A stretch of 64,000 bases of DNA, from positions 186,001 to 250,000 of the forward strand of contig JAIWZP010000005.1 in the NCBI GenBank assembly GCA_025201375.1. The letters run 5' to 3'. Below the pieces are notes generated by a model. The model saw only the letters and a program-made list of their open reading frames with translations. It was not told the DNA's origin and searched no databases. Of this stretch, positions 32,494 to 43,667 are shown piece by piece. The position numbers and the translations under genes are program-made. Position 1 is the first letter of the stretch; each line of letters begins with the position of its first letter. Source of the stretch: Gongronella butleri. Lineage: Eukaryota > Mucoromycota > Mucoromycetes > Mucorales > Cunninghamellaceae.

Positions 32494-35400
32494 ATGTTTC
32501 CATTGGCTGCTGACAAGAAAAAGAGCTTTGTCGAGCAGCGGCGCGTGGAGCGGCAGCAGCGCGAGCAAGAGCGCCAGCGTGTGGCTGCGGACGAGCGGCG
32601 TGAAGCTGCTGCGGTCGTTATCCAGCGGTGGTGGCAGCGACGTCGGCCTTCTGCGCAGGTCGACCTATGGGCGTATTGGGATTCGCACGTTGCGATGGTC
32701 CAGAACGACAAGAATGGTGCCAATGACGCTGCAACACGTGAGGCGGTGCGTCTTTTGCAGCTGTACGCTCGGTTTAGTGGGTCGGACCACGAAGAAATGG
32801 ACGTTTCACGGCTCAGCAAGGCGTGTGCGCTGCTTCGCTTCTGCGACAAGACGCGTGCAGCCGATGACGCGATCGCACGCGTGCTTGTGGCGTGTCTTGT
32901 GTTGCTGAAAAGAGATGATCCGCCGGGCGTGGCGCTCACGACGCTGCTGCGGTACCTCAAGCCGCCGTCGCGGCATCTCGACAGGGTGTTTACGCAGTTT
33001 TACGCATTGGGCGAGTATCCGCATATGGTATTCGCAGCCAGTGTGCGTGTGGAGCGGCTGGTCAAACAGGAAAAGCGCTCTTTGGATGCGCGCGACCACA
33101 AATGGATCAAATCGGCCAAGCTCTGGCTGGCATCGGTGACGCGTCTGTGGCTGTTCCCGGTCGAGGCGCAATTGAGCGACGCGCACCATTACCTCGCCGA
33201 CATTCTTGCACTGCCGCTCATCGCCATGCACCTGCCGGCCATGCTACGCCAGCCTCTCGCAAACCATACGCGTCAATTCGTCCGTGACATCGTTGCAGGC
33301 GGCACAACACGCGCCAATGGCGTCTTTCGCCAGACGGACGCGCGATTCGATGGGAATGCATGGCTCTTTTTGCTTGGCAACATGGTTTCGCTGCTGCTGC
33401 CTGGCCAATTAGACGCAAAAGACAAGGAAAAAGGAGGCAAAGAGGACGAAAATGACAAAAGCGACGACTACGAGGATGTGCTCGAGGTGGCGCACAATGT
33501 GGTTTCCATGGCGCTGGCGCCGCACTTTAGTGGCAAGCAGCACGGCGCCTTTAGACACTATCATCCTGTGTTTAAATGGGCGCGGACCGCGACATCGATC
33601 AACGCCGTCGTGTTTGACGCGCTGGAGCACCAGCAGATTGCGCAATTGTGGTCACGCCACATCGTCGACCATGTTGTCGCGCCACCGATCCTGCATTGGG
33701 CCGTGTTGCCGCGGATCAAAGTGACGCTTGCCGCTCAGCGTGCATTTAGCCTGTACGCGGCTCTCGGGAGAAGCCTGCCTCACCATTGGAATACGATCCT
33801 CACACGCCTAGCCTTTTCTACGAACCTCATGCCGGCTCTTTGGCATGCCATGCACCAATTCGGCCCACAGGGCGCCATGCGCATCTATTACCAAGCGGCC
33901 AACAAAGGCGTCGAAAATGCAGAAAAGGAGCCTCTCATGGACGTACTCAAGGTCTTTTGCGACACGTGTTCTTTAGTCTTTTTGTAAAAAAAAAAAATGA
34001 GAGAGAGAGAGAGAGGGTTGGCGGGGAGAGCCTTGAAATGTCTTGTTTTTATTGTTTGTTTATGCGCATTCCTTTTTATTCTTATCATTTGGTTAGAACG
34101 CTCGATGAAATGGACCTGTTTCAAAAGCAAAAGCCATTTTCGGTGCAAGAATGCATTGATCTGTCTGGGTTTCTCAACCAGTTTTTTTTCGCGCTGCTGC
34201 AGCATCTTGGGACGGCCGATGCGTTTGCGAAATACGCGTCGGTGCGGCGTCTGTTGCTGCAGTTGTATGATTTGGACAGCCGGCACGCGTTTTGCCCGCG
34301 CGACCACTGGATTCTCGTGTCATCGTCGTCGTCGTCCGAGGCACTGATCAAAAAGCACCCATTGCTGCGGTTTCTATTCAATCACGGCCAGTCGGCGGCG
34401 TCATCGGCACCGTCGCAGCAGCTGGCCGCGTCGTTTCTCGCGCAGGTGCGCCAGGGCGACGCCATCCCGCTGCAAATCCTGCAGACCATGCCGCACACCA
34501 TCTCGTTCCGCACGCGTCTGGCCATTTTCAGGGATTGGATCCACATGGACAAGCAACATGCCGCGTCCGCCGCGCCCGTCGCCTGCATCGTGCCCATCCG
34601 CCGCGCCTCACTCCTCCACGACGGCCTGCGCGCCATGCGCCAGTTGTCAACCACCGCTTGGAAGGGCACCGTACGCATTGCCTTTGTCAATCAGCTCGGC
34701 GTCGACGAGGCGGGCATCGACCAGGGCGGACCCTTCAAAGGTAAAAAAGCAGAAAGAAGGAAAAAAAAAAAAAGCAAATGGTGTGCCTGACGCGCTTTTC
34801 TTTTTAGATTTTGTCACGTTGCTCGTGAATGAGGTGCTGCATCCCAAGCTCGGCCTCTTTGTAGAGACCAAGGATACCCATCTGCTATACCCATCAAGTG
34901 CGTCCAATGTCGCGCATCCAAATCACCTTGAGCTCTTTGAACTCATTGGCAAGGTACGTCCTCATTGACATGCATGCATTAATCCGATCTCATGCATGCT
35001 TCTTTTAGGTGGTTGGCAAGGCCGTGTATGAAGGCATTCTGCTCGATTGCCAATTTGCGCGCTTTTTCCTTGCCAAGTTGCTAGGCCGCAATGTGTTTTT
35101 GGAAGCGCTCAAAGAATTGGATGAGGACGTTTGGAAGAATCTGATTTTTCTAAAGCACTACGAAGGTATGATACGGAGAAGAAGCAAAAGAAGGAGAAAA
35201 AGGATCGCCGATCGACCAATGCATCGTTTTTTTTTTTTTTTTTGTAAACGACACCTTTTTTTTTTGGGACCAGGGGATGCCACTGATCTGGGCCTGACAT
35301 TTGCCATGGACGAGATCGTATTCGGCAAGGTGATTTCCAAGGAATTGAAATACGTAAGGAAAAAAAAAAAAGGGAGAGGACTGGAAGAGTGTGTGTTTGT

Positions 35401-36599
35401 GGCGCGTCCGAATCTCTCTCCTTGATTTTTTTTTGACGCCCCCTACCTGGGATGCACTCTTTTAGCGCGGGCAGCACCTTTCGGTGACAAACAGCAACAA
35501 GCTCGAATACGTGTACCTTGTGGCCGACCACAAGCTCAATCAGCAGGCACGCGATCAAACCGACGCCTTTATCCAAGGCTTCCGTTCTATTATCTCGTCC
35601 TCCTGGCTGCGCATCTTCACCCCCACCGAGCTGCAGTGGTAAATGATAAAAAAAAAAGGAATTCGTGTTGCCTCCTTATCAATTGACGTCATCGTCTCCA
35701 TCGTTTCCTTTTTTTTTTTACTTTTTACAATGCCGCTAGGATCATCTCCGGCGAGGATTTAGATTTTGGTAAGCACAAACATGCTCTTTTGACGCGTAAA
35801 TGAAGATTGACACTGATCAATGGTTGCTCCTGCCTTAGACGTGCCCGATTTGCGACGCAACACGCAATACCAAAATGGCTACTTTGATCAGCACCCCATC
35901 ATCAAGATGCTCTGGAGCATTGTCGAAGGCTTTTCGTCCGACGACAAGCGCGCCTTTCTCAAATTCATCACCGGATGCCCAAAAGTAAACAGCATCGCAC
36001 GCTCTTTTCCATTGTGTCTCACTGTTCTTTTTTTTTTTTTATGACAATCAGCCGCCTTTGGGCGGCGCCGAATACTTTTCACCGCCATTCACGATCCGGC
36101 TCGTGTCCATGGACGAGCAGCAGCAGCAGCAACAGCAGGGCGTGCGCATGGTCAAGGCGATGCTAAAGCTAGGCAATGCAAGCCAAGAAAAAACAGGCCG
36201 CTTGCCGTCAAGCTCCACGTGGTAAGTTGCCGCGAATGGCGCAAGATCAACTTGGGCGCACCCACCACTGACGCATTTTTGCATGTATTTTTTTTATTCA
36301 TTGTGCCTCCTTTGTTCCCCCTCTCCCCCCCCCCGTCCTCTCCCTCACGTTCAATTGTCGCTTTTTTTTTTACTCGTGACCTCGGGTGCTCTGCCGCATT
36401 GACAGCTTCAACTTGCTCAAATTACCGGCCTTTACCAAGAAAGCCGTGCTTCGCGACAAGCTGCGCTACGGTACGAGACAAAAGCGGGGAAAAAAAAGAA
36501 AAAAAAAAACCAAAACACGACCGTGTTTCATTCCATTCATCACCCAACCATTGTTTATTTTTAGCGATCCACGCCAATGCGGGCTTTGAGCTAAGCTAG
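32494..36599 (+). CDS. HECT E3 ubiquitin ligase, UBE3C/Hul5 type
   Basis: Eleven exons (32494-33983, 34097-34740, 34808-34953, 35009-35165, 35274-35353, 35466-35638, 35740-35768, 35839-35984, 36052-36221, 36406-36470, 36565-36599) join in frame to 1,044 residues, close to UBE3C. The N-terminus has the charged coiled coil and IQ-like helix seen in UBE3B/UBE3C (RRVERQQREQERQR, then AAAVVIQRWWQRRR). The HECT domain occupies about the last 370 residues: IRIAFVNQLGVDEAGIDQGG, FELIGKVVGKAVYEGILLD, YLVADHKLNQQ, WIISGEDLDF, and the catalytic Cys (residue 1012) in SSTCFNLLKLP. The intron after exon 9 splits that Cys codon (TG/C). Hul5/UBE3C extends chains on proteasome-bound and misfolded substrates. 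The Q-run near 36118 is local. Confidence 0.93.
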
Positions 36600-36788
36600 A
36601 GACGCCCTTTTTTTATGATGTACTTGTATTCGAAATGCTGAAAGTCGAGGAAAGGAAGGGAAAAAAAATAAAAATAAAATGCACGTTCATGATGGTTGGC
36701 CCTTTTTTTTCTTTTGTCGTCAATGAGGGCATCAGATGGGGTATGATCATCCAATTGGTGGTTGTTGATGGCAAAAATATGGACCCAT

Positions 36789-36932
36789 TTACACGTAGTA
36801 ACGATACCTTCCTTGATCATGGACGAGCGGATTAGCAATGGGATCCGTGTCAAGTATAGGAAATGCGGCGACCAGCTGGGCAGCGAACATGGCAAGGACA
36901 AGAGCGTAGATGACCAAAGAACGTGATGACAT
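36789..36932 (-). CDS. Small putative secreted peptide, 47 residues
   Basis: A single-exon frame with an ATG at 36932 and TAA at 36789. The N-terminus MSSRSLVIYALVLAMFAAQLVAAFP has a short basic n-region, a 15-residue hydrophobic core and a likely signal-peptidase site after VAA or AAF. The mature part would be about 22 residues, acidic then aromatic and basic (ILDTDPIANPLVHDQ, GRYRYYV), without cysteines. A TATAAA box lies on the minus strand at 37058-37053, about 120 nt upstream, and a CCAAT box at 37150-37146. It is not part of a longer gene I can see. A secreted signal or a short cell-wall peptide are both possible. Confidence 0.55.
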   Translation of the reverse strand: MSSRSLVIYALVLAMFAAQLVAAFPILDTDPIANPLVHDQGRYRYYV

Positions 36933-37052
36933 TTTTTTGTGTGTGCTATGTGTGTGTGTGTGCGTATGTGCGTGTGTGTGCGAGTGGGATGGACCGGAAA
37001 AATAAAGAAAAAGAGAAGAAAAAGAATCCGAGATGGGTGCACCTTGGCGCAA

Positions 37053-37058
37053 TTTATA
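37053..37058 (-). promoter_or_regulatory. TATA box of the small secreted-peptide gene
   Basis: TATAAA on the minus strand, about 120 nt upstream of the peptide ATG, with CCAAT about 90 nt further upstream. This is one of few clear TATA boxes in the window and suggests a strongly or conditionally expressed gene. Inferred from position only. Confidence 0.4.
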
Positions 37059-37503
37059 TTCCATTGATTGATTAGGAGGGGGGTGCGCGGCAAAGCACAC
37101 ATACGCACACACATCCACGAGCTGGGCCAGGCTATTAGTGCATGCATTGGTGCGGATCGAGCGCGCCGCCCGCGCGTGCTGTGTGTCAGAAATCGGGTTT
37201 ATTTTGGGGTCTCAAAGCACACCTCCTTTTTTGTCCGTTTTTCTCCCGCAAAAAGCAAAACCCTGGCCGAGCGGTCGTACAAAATCTCAGACGCCATGCA
37301 CAACAATGGGGGGCAAGGAGGGCGAAATGTTGGCGAAGCCCATTTTTATCTTTTTCAAGGGGACTCGGGGGGTTTGCCAGGCCCATAAAAGTACACAAAT
37401 GGGGCAAAAAAATAAAAAATAAAAAAATAAAACATAAACAAGTATCTCCAATTCTCAACATGAGGGCAGGGGAAAGCAAAGGGAGGTGGGGGGGCCATGC
37501 AAT

Positions 37504-38966
37504 TCATCCATTTGCACCTCCAAAGCGATGCACGATCAAATACAATAGTACGGTGATCAACAGGCCAATGCTTGCATCAATCCATAGGGTCGATGAGGCT
37601 TCTTGCTGTAGCTGTTGCTGCGTGTCTGTCCGCCTGGCGGGTTGCTGCGCATGTTGCGGCTGCTGCTGACGCGATCGCACGCCGTTTGTGTTGCTGGCAC
37701 TCGAAAAAGAATTGCTTGACGGCTGAGCAGCCGCCTCAGCACGTGCAGGACGAGGCGACAATGCGGCTGCGGGCACCGATGTGGGCGGGGGCGCGACAAT
37801 GGCCGGTGTGGCGGCCGAGGACGACGATTTTTGCGCTGTGGATGAGAATGCTTGTTCTGTAGACGACGATGCAGGCGATGGGGCCGCGGCAAACGAGAAC
37901 ATGGACAGATCCACGGCATCTTCCGCTTTCGATGCCGGTGCCTCGGCTGACGCGGCCACGCCAAGGTCTTTGGGCAGCATTTGCGCATTCGTCAGGTCAC
38001 ACACATTGCATCGCCACGATTTCGATCTTTCCAAAAGAGAAAGAAAGAAAAAAGATAAGCAAGCTGCGCTCACGTCACGTTTTGACGCGTGGGACGCGTC
38101 GCGTCGCGTTCCATGCAAAGCAATAATCCCTTTGGTTTGACGGAAAAAATCTTACTTTTTGGCCCATATGGCGCGCTCTTCTCGGCTACAATCGAGAGAA
38201 CCAAGTGCCCCAGCACCAGGTGTCGGGAAGAAACCCTGTACCGCAAGCAAGACGGTGCGAACTGAGAGGGGACAATAAAAAAAACGGCTGTTTAGCATTT
38301 TTTTGGACGCGCTTTTGGCCAAATTCTTATGCAAAAGCGCCTTACTCCCCCATGCTGGCTGCCAGAATTCAGGATGGTGGTCAGTGATGCTGAGACAAAT
38401 CTTGGTGTTTAATTGGAACCGGCCATTGGGCTACAATTCCAAGAGAAGAAGGAAAACGTAAGCAACTTGTGCACAATGGGGAAGGTTCGTCTACTTTATC
38501 CTTACCGTCAAAAAGATCAAGTGCGGCGGCTTGAATGGATATTCAGCAGGCAGCAGAATGCGGCCATGGTATCTAGACAACAGCAAGAAAGGAAAAAAAA
38601 AAAAGGGCACACGCGCGCGTAAGGAATGGGTATTTTTATGCCTCGCCAAACTAGCTCCTTACATGCCGCCGTCAAAGTCCGTGTCGCGCGGACCAGTCAC
38701 GGTGAAATGCCACTCAAAGATATTGTCCTAAAAATCCAGGTCAGCTTCAAGTATTCACTGAAATTGCCTCCCTCCCTCTCCAATTTGGCGCGCCGGCCCT
38801 TACCTCGAGCGGGTGCGCCGTGTATTGCGTGCTGCGCTCGTTGGCAAGCTCCTTTGCTTCTTGCAGAATACGCTTGACGGCTAAAAAACGAGTGAGACCA
38901 CGGTTTTTTGAACCCTTTTCGACTTTTTTACTTGCCTGAATTCTTCAAATTATAAGCAGGCGGCAT
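37504..38966 (-). CDS. ER-membrane-anchored ubiquitin-conjugating enzyme E2 (UBE2J1 / Ubc6 group)
   Basis: Seven exons (38966-38936, 38880-38804, 38727-38663, 38572-38506, 38430-38346, 38261-38156, 38026-37504) encode 317 residues. It follows UBE2J1 nearly block for block: AYNLKNSAVKRILQEAKEL, EDNIFEWHFTV, TDFDGG, YHGRILLPAEYPFKPP, the active-site Cys in NTKICLSITDHHPEFWQPAW, ALGSLDCSREERAIWAKKS and the WRCNVC pair. A Ser/Ala/Gln-rich linker leads to a C-terminal tail anchor (IDASIGLLITVLLYLIVH). This E2 serves ER-associated degradation. The first intron uses a GC donor (G/GCAAGT); this is the only junction giving the conserved SAVKR. Its ATG lies 236 bp downstream of the SMG9 stop. Confidence 0.95.
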
Positions 38967-39201
38967 AAAGCAAAAGGACCGGACGACGTGGAAGAAAAAG
39001 AAAAAAGGACGGTGGAATGGGGGCGAAGACAGCAAACACTCTGGAAGAAAAAAAGAAGTGGAACGTGGCGGGATTTCCGTTTCCCTGTCTGCATTTGAAA
39101 TTTGCCTTTTTTTCTTCCTCCCGACCCGACCCTTGCCTTTTATGGTGCACGGCAAAAGGCAAAAGATGGCTAAAAGGCGCGCGTCTATTTTTTTAATTTG
39201 T

Positions 39202-40736
39202 TCAAGAGGGATCACGCAGCTTCCGCAGCGTTTTGCTGTACTCTAGAATATAATCAGATTGGAGTACTAATTCGTACAGCTTGACGGCATTTTTGAACCA
39301 CTCCTTCTCAGACAGATGGTTCTTTTTGCCACGCCGCCGCGGCGCGGCAACGACGCGGTCGCGCACGGCACGCACTAGGACGTCGTACGACGCCAATTGC
39401 GTGTCGCCCTTGCATGGCAGGAAGAACAGGTTCAGCTCGGGCGGTGCGTCGGCACGTGTGTCGTGGAACCCGGGCAACACGGAGCCAAGGGAACCAATGC
39501 CTATGTTTGAAAATAAAGGGGGGAATGAGACGCGTGCTTTTTTTTTCCCATTGTTTTTTAGGAATTGAGCGCGCACCCTGAATTTTTAGTTGGGTATCAT
39601 GGAAGACGTGGTGCAGCATGGCCTGTGTTTGTTGGTAGCGCGCACGCGTCCAATCGGCATGGTCGCATTTGTTGCAGACAAAGACCATGTCCGGGTAATA
39701 ATGCAGATCCGGCGCGCCAAATTGGCCGGCGGGAGGCAGCAGCGGAAAGTCGGGCAGCCTAAACTTCAGCAGCTCGGCGCGTCGCACGCACTGCAGCATC
39801 TCCATATCAACATCCGTGCCGTCCAACACGACCATCACCACATTGCACACCGAAAGCATAAACACGAGCTGGTAAAGAGCCTGGAAATGGTGCCAATTGG
39901 GCCCGGCCGTGAGCAAGAAATGTGAATGTGCTTTTCTTTTGTTATACCTCCATCTCCAGCCACGCGTCCGGCAGCGTGCCGTTCAGAGGTGAGTGCCGCA
40001 ATGTGCGTTCAAGGACCGACCAGCACAACAATGGCTCCGTGTCAAGCAAAATAACGCGCTCAGGGCACACGTACATGTCCATTCCGGACGTCTTGTGCCC
40101 ATGTGTCAGAAACAAATCATTGCTTTGTGTCGCAAACGCCTTTTTTTTAAAAAAAAAAAAATGAGAATTGGCGCCCGTGGAGCATGAAGCACGCGCTTTT
40201 TTTTTTCTTTTTGGGGTAAAATTGACGCGTTTACCTGCGCTGGCTGATCGGTAAAGGCGGACAAGAGCGTGGACTTGCCGACGCCCTGCGTGCCGACGAC
40301 GCCGATCACGAAATGCCCAGGATGGTCGCTCAAAACCTTGAGAATGGCCTCTGGCTGAAATTGGTCGGGGCGGCGCAAGAAAGGAAGCACTGTCGTGGGC
40401 GGTGCGGATTGCTGCTGCTGTTGCTGCTGCTGTTGCTGCTGCAGTTGTGGTTGTTGTGGAGGATGCTGGTATATTTGTGGCTGTTTGACGGGTTGTTTTT
40501 GCTGCTGCTGTTGTTGTTGTCTTGGTGGCGCGGCACTGGCCTGAGACGTCGACGATGACGAACTCGGCTGCGCTTGGCCCGGCTCTTGCGGCCGCCGTTC
40601 CAGGATTTTGGGCGCGGGTTGCTGCTAAAAAGAAAACAAAAAACAATAAGTAAAACACAAGGAAACATGCAATTGTTGTGTATTTTACCTTGTTGGAGCG
40701 GCCACGAGGCTCTCTGGACCGCCGATGGTCTTTCAT
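39202..40736 (-). CDS. SMG9: SMG9, nonsense-mediated mRNA decay factor
   Basis: Five exons (40736-40689, 40624-40235, 40139-39948, 39880-39577, 39500-39202) encode 410 residues. In animals SMG9 with SMG8 regulates the SMG1 kinase that phosphorylates UPF1. Features: a basic N-terminus (MKDHRRSREPRGRSNK); a poly-Q region; a G-domain-like core with P-loop IGVVGTQGVGKSTLLSAF; HKTSGMDMYVCPERVILLDTEP (the TSGID...FLDTQP block); LVFMLSVCNVVMVVLDG; PDMVFVCNKCDHADW; and a C-terminal LSEKEWFKNAVKLYE matching the SMG9 end (LTEKNWFHYAARIW). The short first exon is chosen because it supplies an ATG in frame with a clean GTAAAA donor. SMG1 and SMG8 are not in this window. Confidence 0.85.
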
Positions 40737-40989
40737 GAAGGACTGCAAGAAAAAAAGAAAAAGTGTAGCACCTAAATCCGGCCAGAGGATCGCGCCATGT
40801 TTTTGGCCGCGCCTATTCCAAGCGCTTTTTGAAAAAAAAAAAATTGTCGTTTTGCACGCTGTGCAGTTGCCGCAGTATGCCCGCAAAGGGCTCATACGGA
40901 CGAGAAAGCGCTGTAATTTTTATATTTGATGAGCAAAATGTCTTTGGACATAGTGGACTTTTTGACAAACACTCAAAATACAACAAAAA

Positions 40990-42690
40990 CACTGTTTTCC
41001 ACACATCGCGACAAATATCTGGTGTACAGCGGAGCTCGCGCGTTGCTTTTGTGCGCAACGATTGGGTCCACCTACAGTGTGAGTTTCAGGACAACTTGTA
41101 TTGTGCAAACGCGATCAAATCGCACTTTGTAAAAAATTCACTTTTGTGAATGCCATTTTAGCGGGGGCTTTTTGGAACCCCGTGAAATAGCGGTATGCCC
41201 GTGTTTGTTAGCAAAATGGCATCTTAATGCACTTGGTTTTGTCACGACGGCGCGTCCCAATGGCGCGCATTCGTCGATTAACGTGATATTCACGAAAAAG
41301 CGCGTGTTTTTGACATCCACAATATTTGATCAGTCCGACATTTTGTCAGCTACTCGGTTTCGAGTAGAGATTCAACTTTGGTATTCACATCAAAAGGTTT
41401 CGCAGAAGCAACCGCTAGATGATCCAAAATGAGCAAACTATTTACACCTTTTTGCATATTGAGCGTCCTTTTGCATTTATCCACCCATTTGAAATCAGAT
41501 GCACTGTGCGGCATGTGTTGCCACTACAACTTTGCCGCTTGCAGCAAGGCTCTACAATGGCATCTACGGTATTTTGTAACCAGCACCAAATAAAAAATAT
41601 TCTAAAATACGATTTCACGAGCATGCTACTACCCCAAATCTCTCGAAACCAGGATTAATGCATAGAGCACGTCGACTGACACCATCTTGCACCTTTAAGT
41701 GACGCGCTACGAGGGCCTAGAGAAATGGTGAGAGATGAAACACCGTGTTTTGTTGAGTTATTTGCATGCTGCGTTCTTTGATTCAAGTCAATCTTCCCCC
41801 ATAACTGGTGCCATGATCAAGCACAATCGCAGCTGCAAGTTTATAGACTGCGCCCAATGCCGTACGCGAAAGATTTGTTATAGAAAATACACTATATACA
41901 AAAAAGAAAGTGTCTCATTTATTACTTTTATTTTTCTAGGCATCGTAGTTCTTTGCTTAAAGAAGCAAACCTGTGTAAGACATCGTGCTCTATCCATTGC
42001 TCTTGGTTTCGAGGGATTTAATCATGTACAATCTCGCGAAAATACGCCAGTTTGCTGTTTTATTATTTGGGATGGGCACAACTACCTTTAGTACCGTCGT
42101 AGAACCTTGCTGCAAGTGGCAAAGTTGTAGCTTGCAACGTGTACTACATAGTACATATGGTTTTAAATGCGTCAATTAATGCAAAAGGACGCTCAATATG
42201 CAAAATCTGATAATATTTTGCTCATCTTGGATCATCTTGCTTTTGCTTCTCTGGAGCCTTCGACGCAACTACCAAAGTTGAATTTCACCTCGGAACCGAG
42301 TAGCTGACAAAATTTCAGGCTGATCGAATAATGCAAATGTCGAGAACATGCGATCTTTCGTTGAAATCACGTTAATGGACGCTTACGCGCCACTGAGATG
42401 CGTCTCCGAGACAAACCAAATGGATGAAGATGGCACGACGCTGACGCACACGGGCATGCCACTATTTCACGCGTCTCCCAAAAGCCCCCGCTAAAATGGC
42501 ATTCACAAAAGTGGATTTTTACAATGCGCGATTTGATCGCGTTTGTACAATACAAGTTGCCCTGAAATTCACACTACAGGTGGACCCTATCGTTGCGCAC
42601 AAAAGCAGCTCGCGAGCTCCCCTGTACATTGGAGATATCGATTTTGGCGCCCGAAATTAGCATTTTAGGCGCAATCATGGCGTTTTGCAC
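40990..42690. repeat. Foldback element, family 1, copy C (best preserved)
   Basis: Two arms of about 700 bp (about 41000-41720 and 41940-42660) are reverse complements. Paired anchors: AAAAGCAGCTCGCGAGCTC (42601) with GAGCTCGCGCGTTGCTTTTG (41032); CCGCTAAAATGGCATTCACA (42489) with TGTGAATGCCATTTTAGCGG (41146); CTTGCTGCAAGTGGCAAAG (42107) with TTTGCCGCTTGCAGCAAG (41531). The spacer of about 210 bp resembles the spacer of copy A. The left end CACATCGCGACAAATATCTG also occurs, inverted, at the right end of copy A (14090-14108). No transposase frame is seen. It lies between SMG9 and the Dabb gene. Confidence 0.85.
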
Positions 42691-42928
42691 AAAAGTGGCT
42701 ATTGATCGCGCTCGGTGTCAGACTCATCGGAGGCAGCTGCGCTGCAGCTTTCAAATGAGCCAGCCATTGTCAATGGATGGCGCGTGCGTGGGCAAATTAG
42801 GTGGATGAAACAGCTGCGGAGATGGCACCAAAAAGCCAACGCCTTGCCCACGGTCCATTTCAATAGCCGCGCCTTGTAAATTGGCACTTTTTTGTTGCTC
42901 TTACTTTTATTTTTCTTCAAAAGACACC

Positions 42929-43507
42929 ATGACGCTTGTTCATATTGGTAAAAACTAAAAAAAAAAAGAGAAATTTTGGCGTTTTTCCACGTTGCTGATG
43001 TGATGTGGCGCCGTGTTTTCTTTCGTGTTGCATCTTGCGCGTATCCGCTTTGGTAGTGCTTGTCAAGTTCAAGGCGGAAGTCGCGGAGGCCGTGCGTCAC
43101 GAGGCGCTCAAGGACGTGCTGGCGCTCAAGGAATCGATTCCCAGCATCACGCGCGCGTCGGCTGGCAAGAACTACACGGACCGCAGCAAGGGCTTTGATT
43201 GGGGTAAAAAAAAAAAAAAAAAAAAAAAAAGGACGCGTTTAGCCGTGCCAATTCCATTTGTTTTCCTGGGACCATGACGTGCTCATTGCATTTTTTTGGT
43301 AGGCTGGGTCGTGGAGCTCGAAAGCAAGGAGGTAAAAAAAGCAAATCGACGGTGGCAATGACAAAAAGAATTCCTGCTGATAGATCAATCACTATTTTTT
43401 GTTGCCAGGATTTGCCCGTGTATGCGGCGCATGACGCGCACCAAGCGTTTTTGGCAAAGTACAAGCCAATGTTCGACGATGTGCTTGCGGTCGACTATGA
43501 GGCATAG
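42929..43507 (+). CDS. Dabb (stress-responsive A/B barrel) domain protein
   Basis: Four exons (42929-42947, 43057-43203, 43303-43331, 43409-43507) encode 97 residues, the usual length of a single Dabb domain. The sequence starts MTLVHIVLVKFKAEV (first strand with the conserved His and FK), continues through ALKDVLALKESIPSI, YTDRSKGFDWGWVVELESK and a C-terminal PVYAAHDAHQAFLAKYKPM (the YxxHPxHxxF-type motif). Dabb proteins are small dimeric ferredoxin-like barrels, some catalytic and many stress-induced; the role here is unknown. Introns have GTAAAA donors followed by A-runs, one of at least 20 bp. Confidence 0.9.
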
Positions 43508-43667
43508 ATTATCTGAGCGTGCTTTTTGTGCAAGGGAGCGGCCATCTTTCGCCCGGGCTTGGCTGATTGGCTTGGATTTCAGCGATTATGCCCCTCAAAA
43601 TAAAGTTTTTCCACTTTTCTTTTTTCTTTCTTGCTTCTTTCTGTCTTTTTTTTTTTTCAAAAGTCGT

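Noticed and set aside
35973..36045. Short plus-strand frame after the HECT exon ending in TGCPK
   Set aside because: It is intron sequence: the GTAAAC donor at 35,985 and the AATCAG acceptor at 36,051 restore the HECT frame (PPLGGAEYF).
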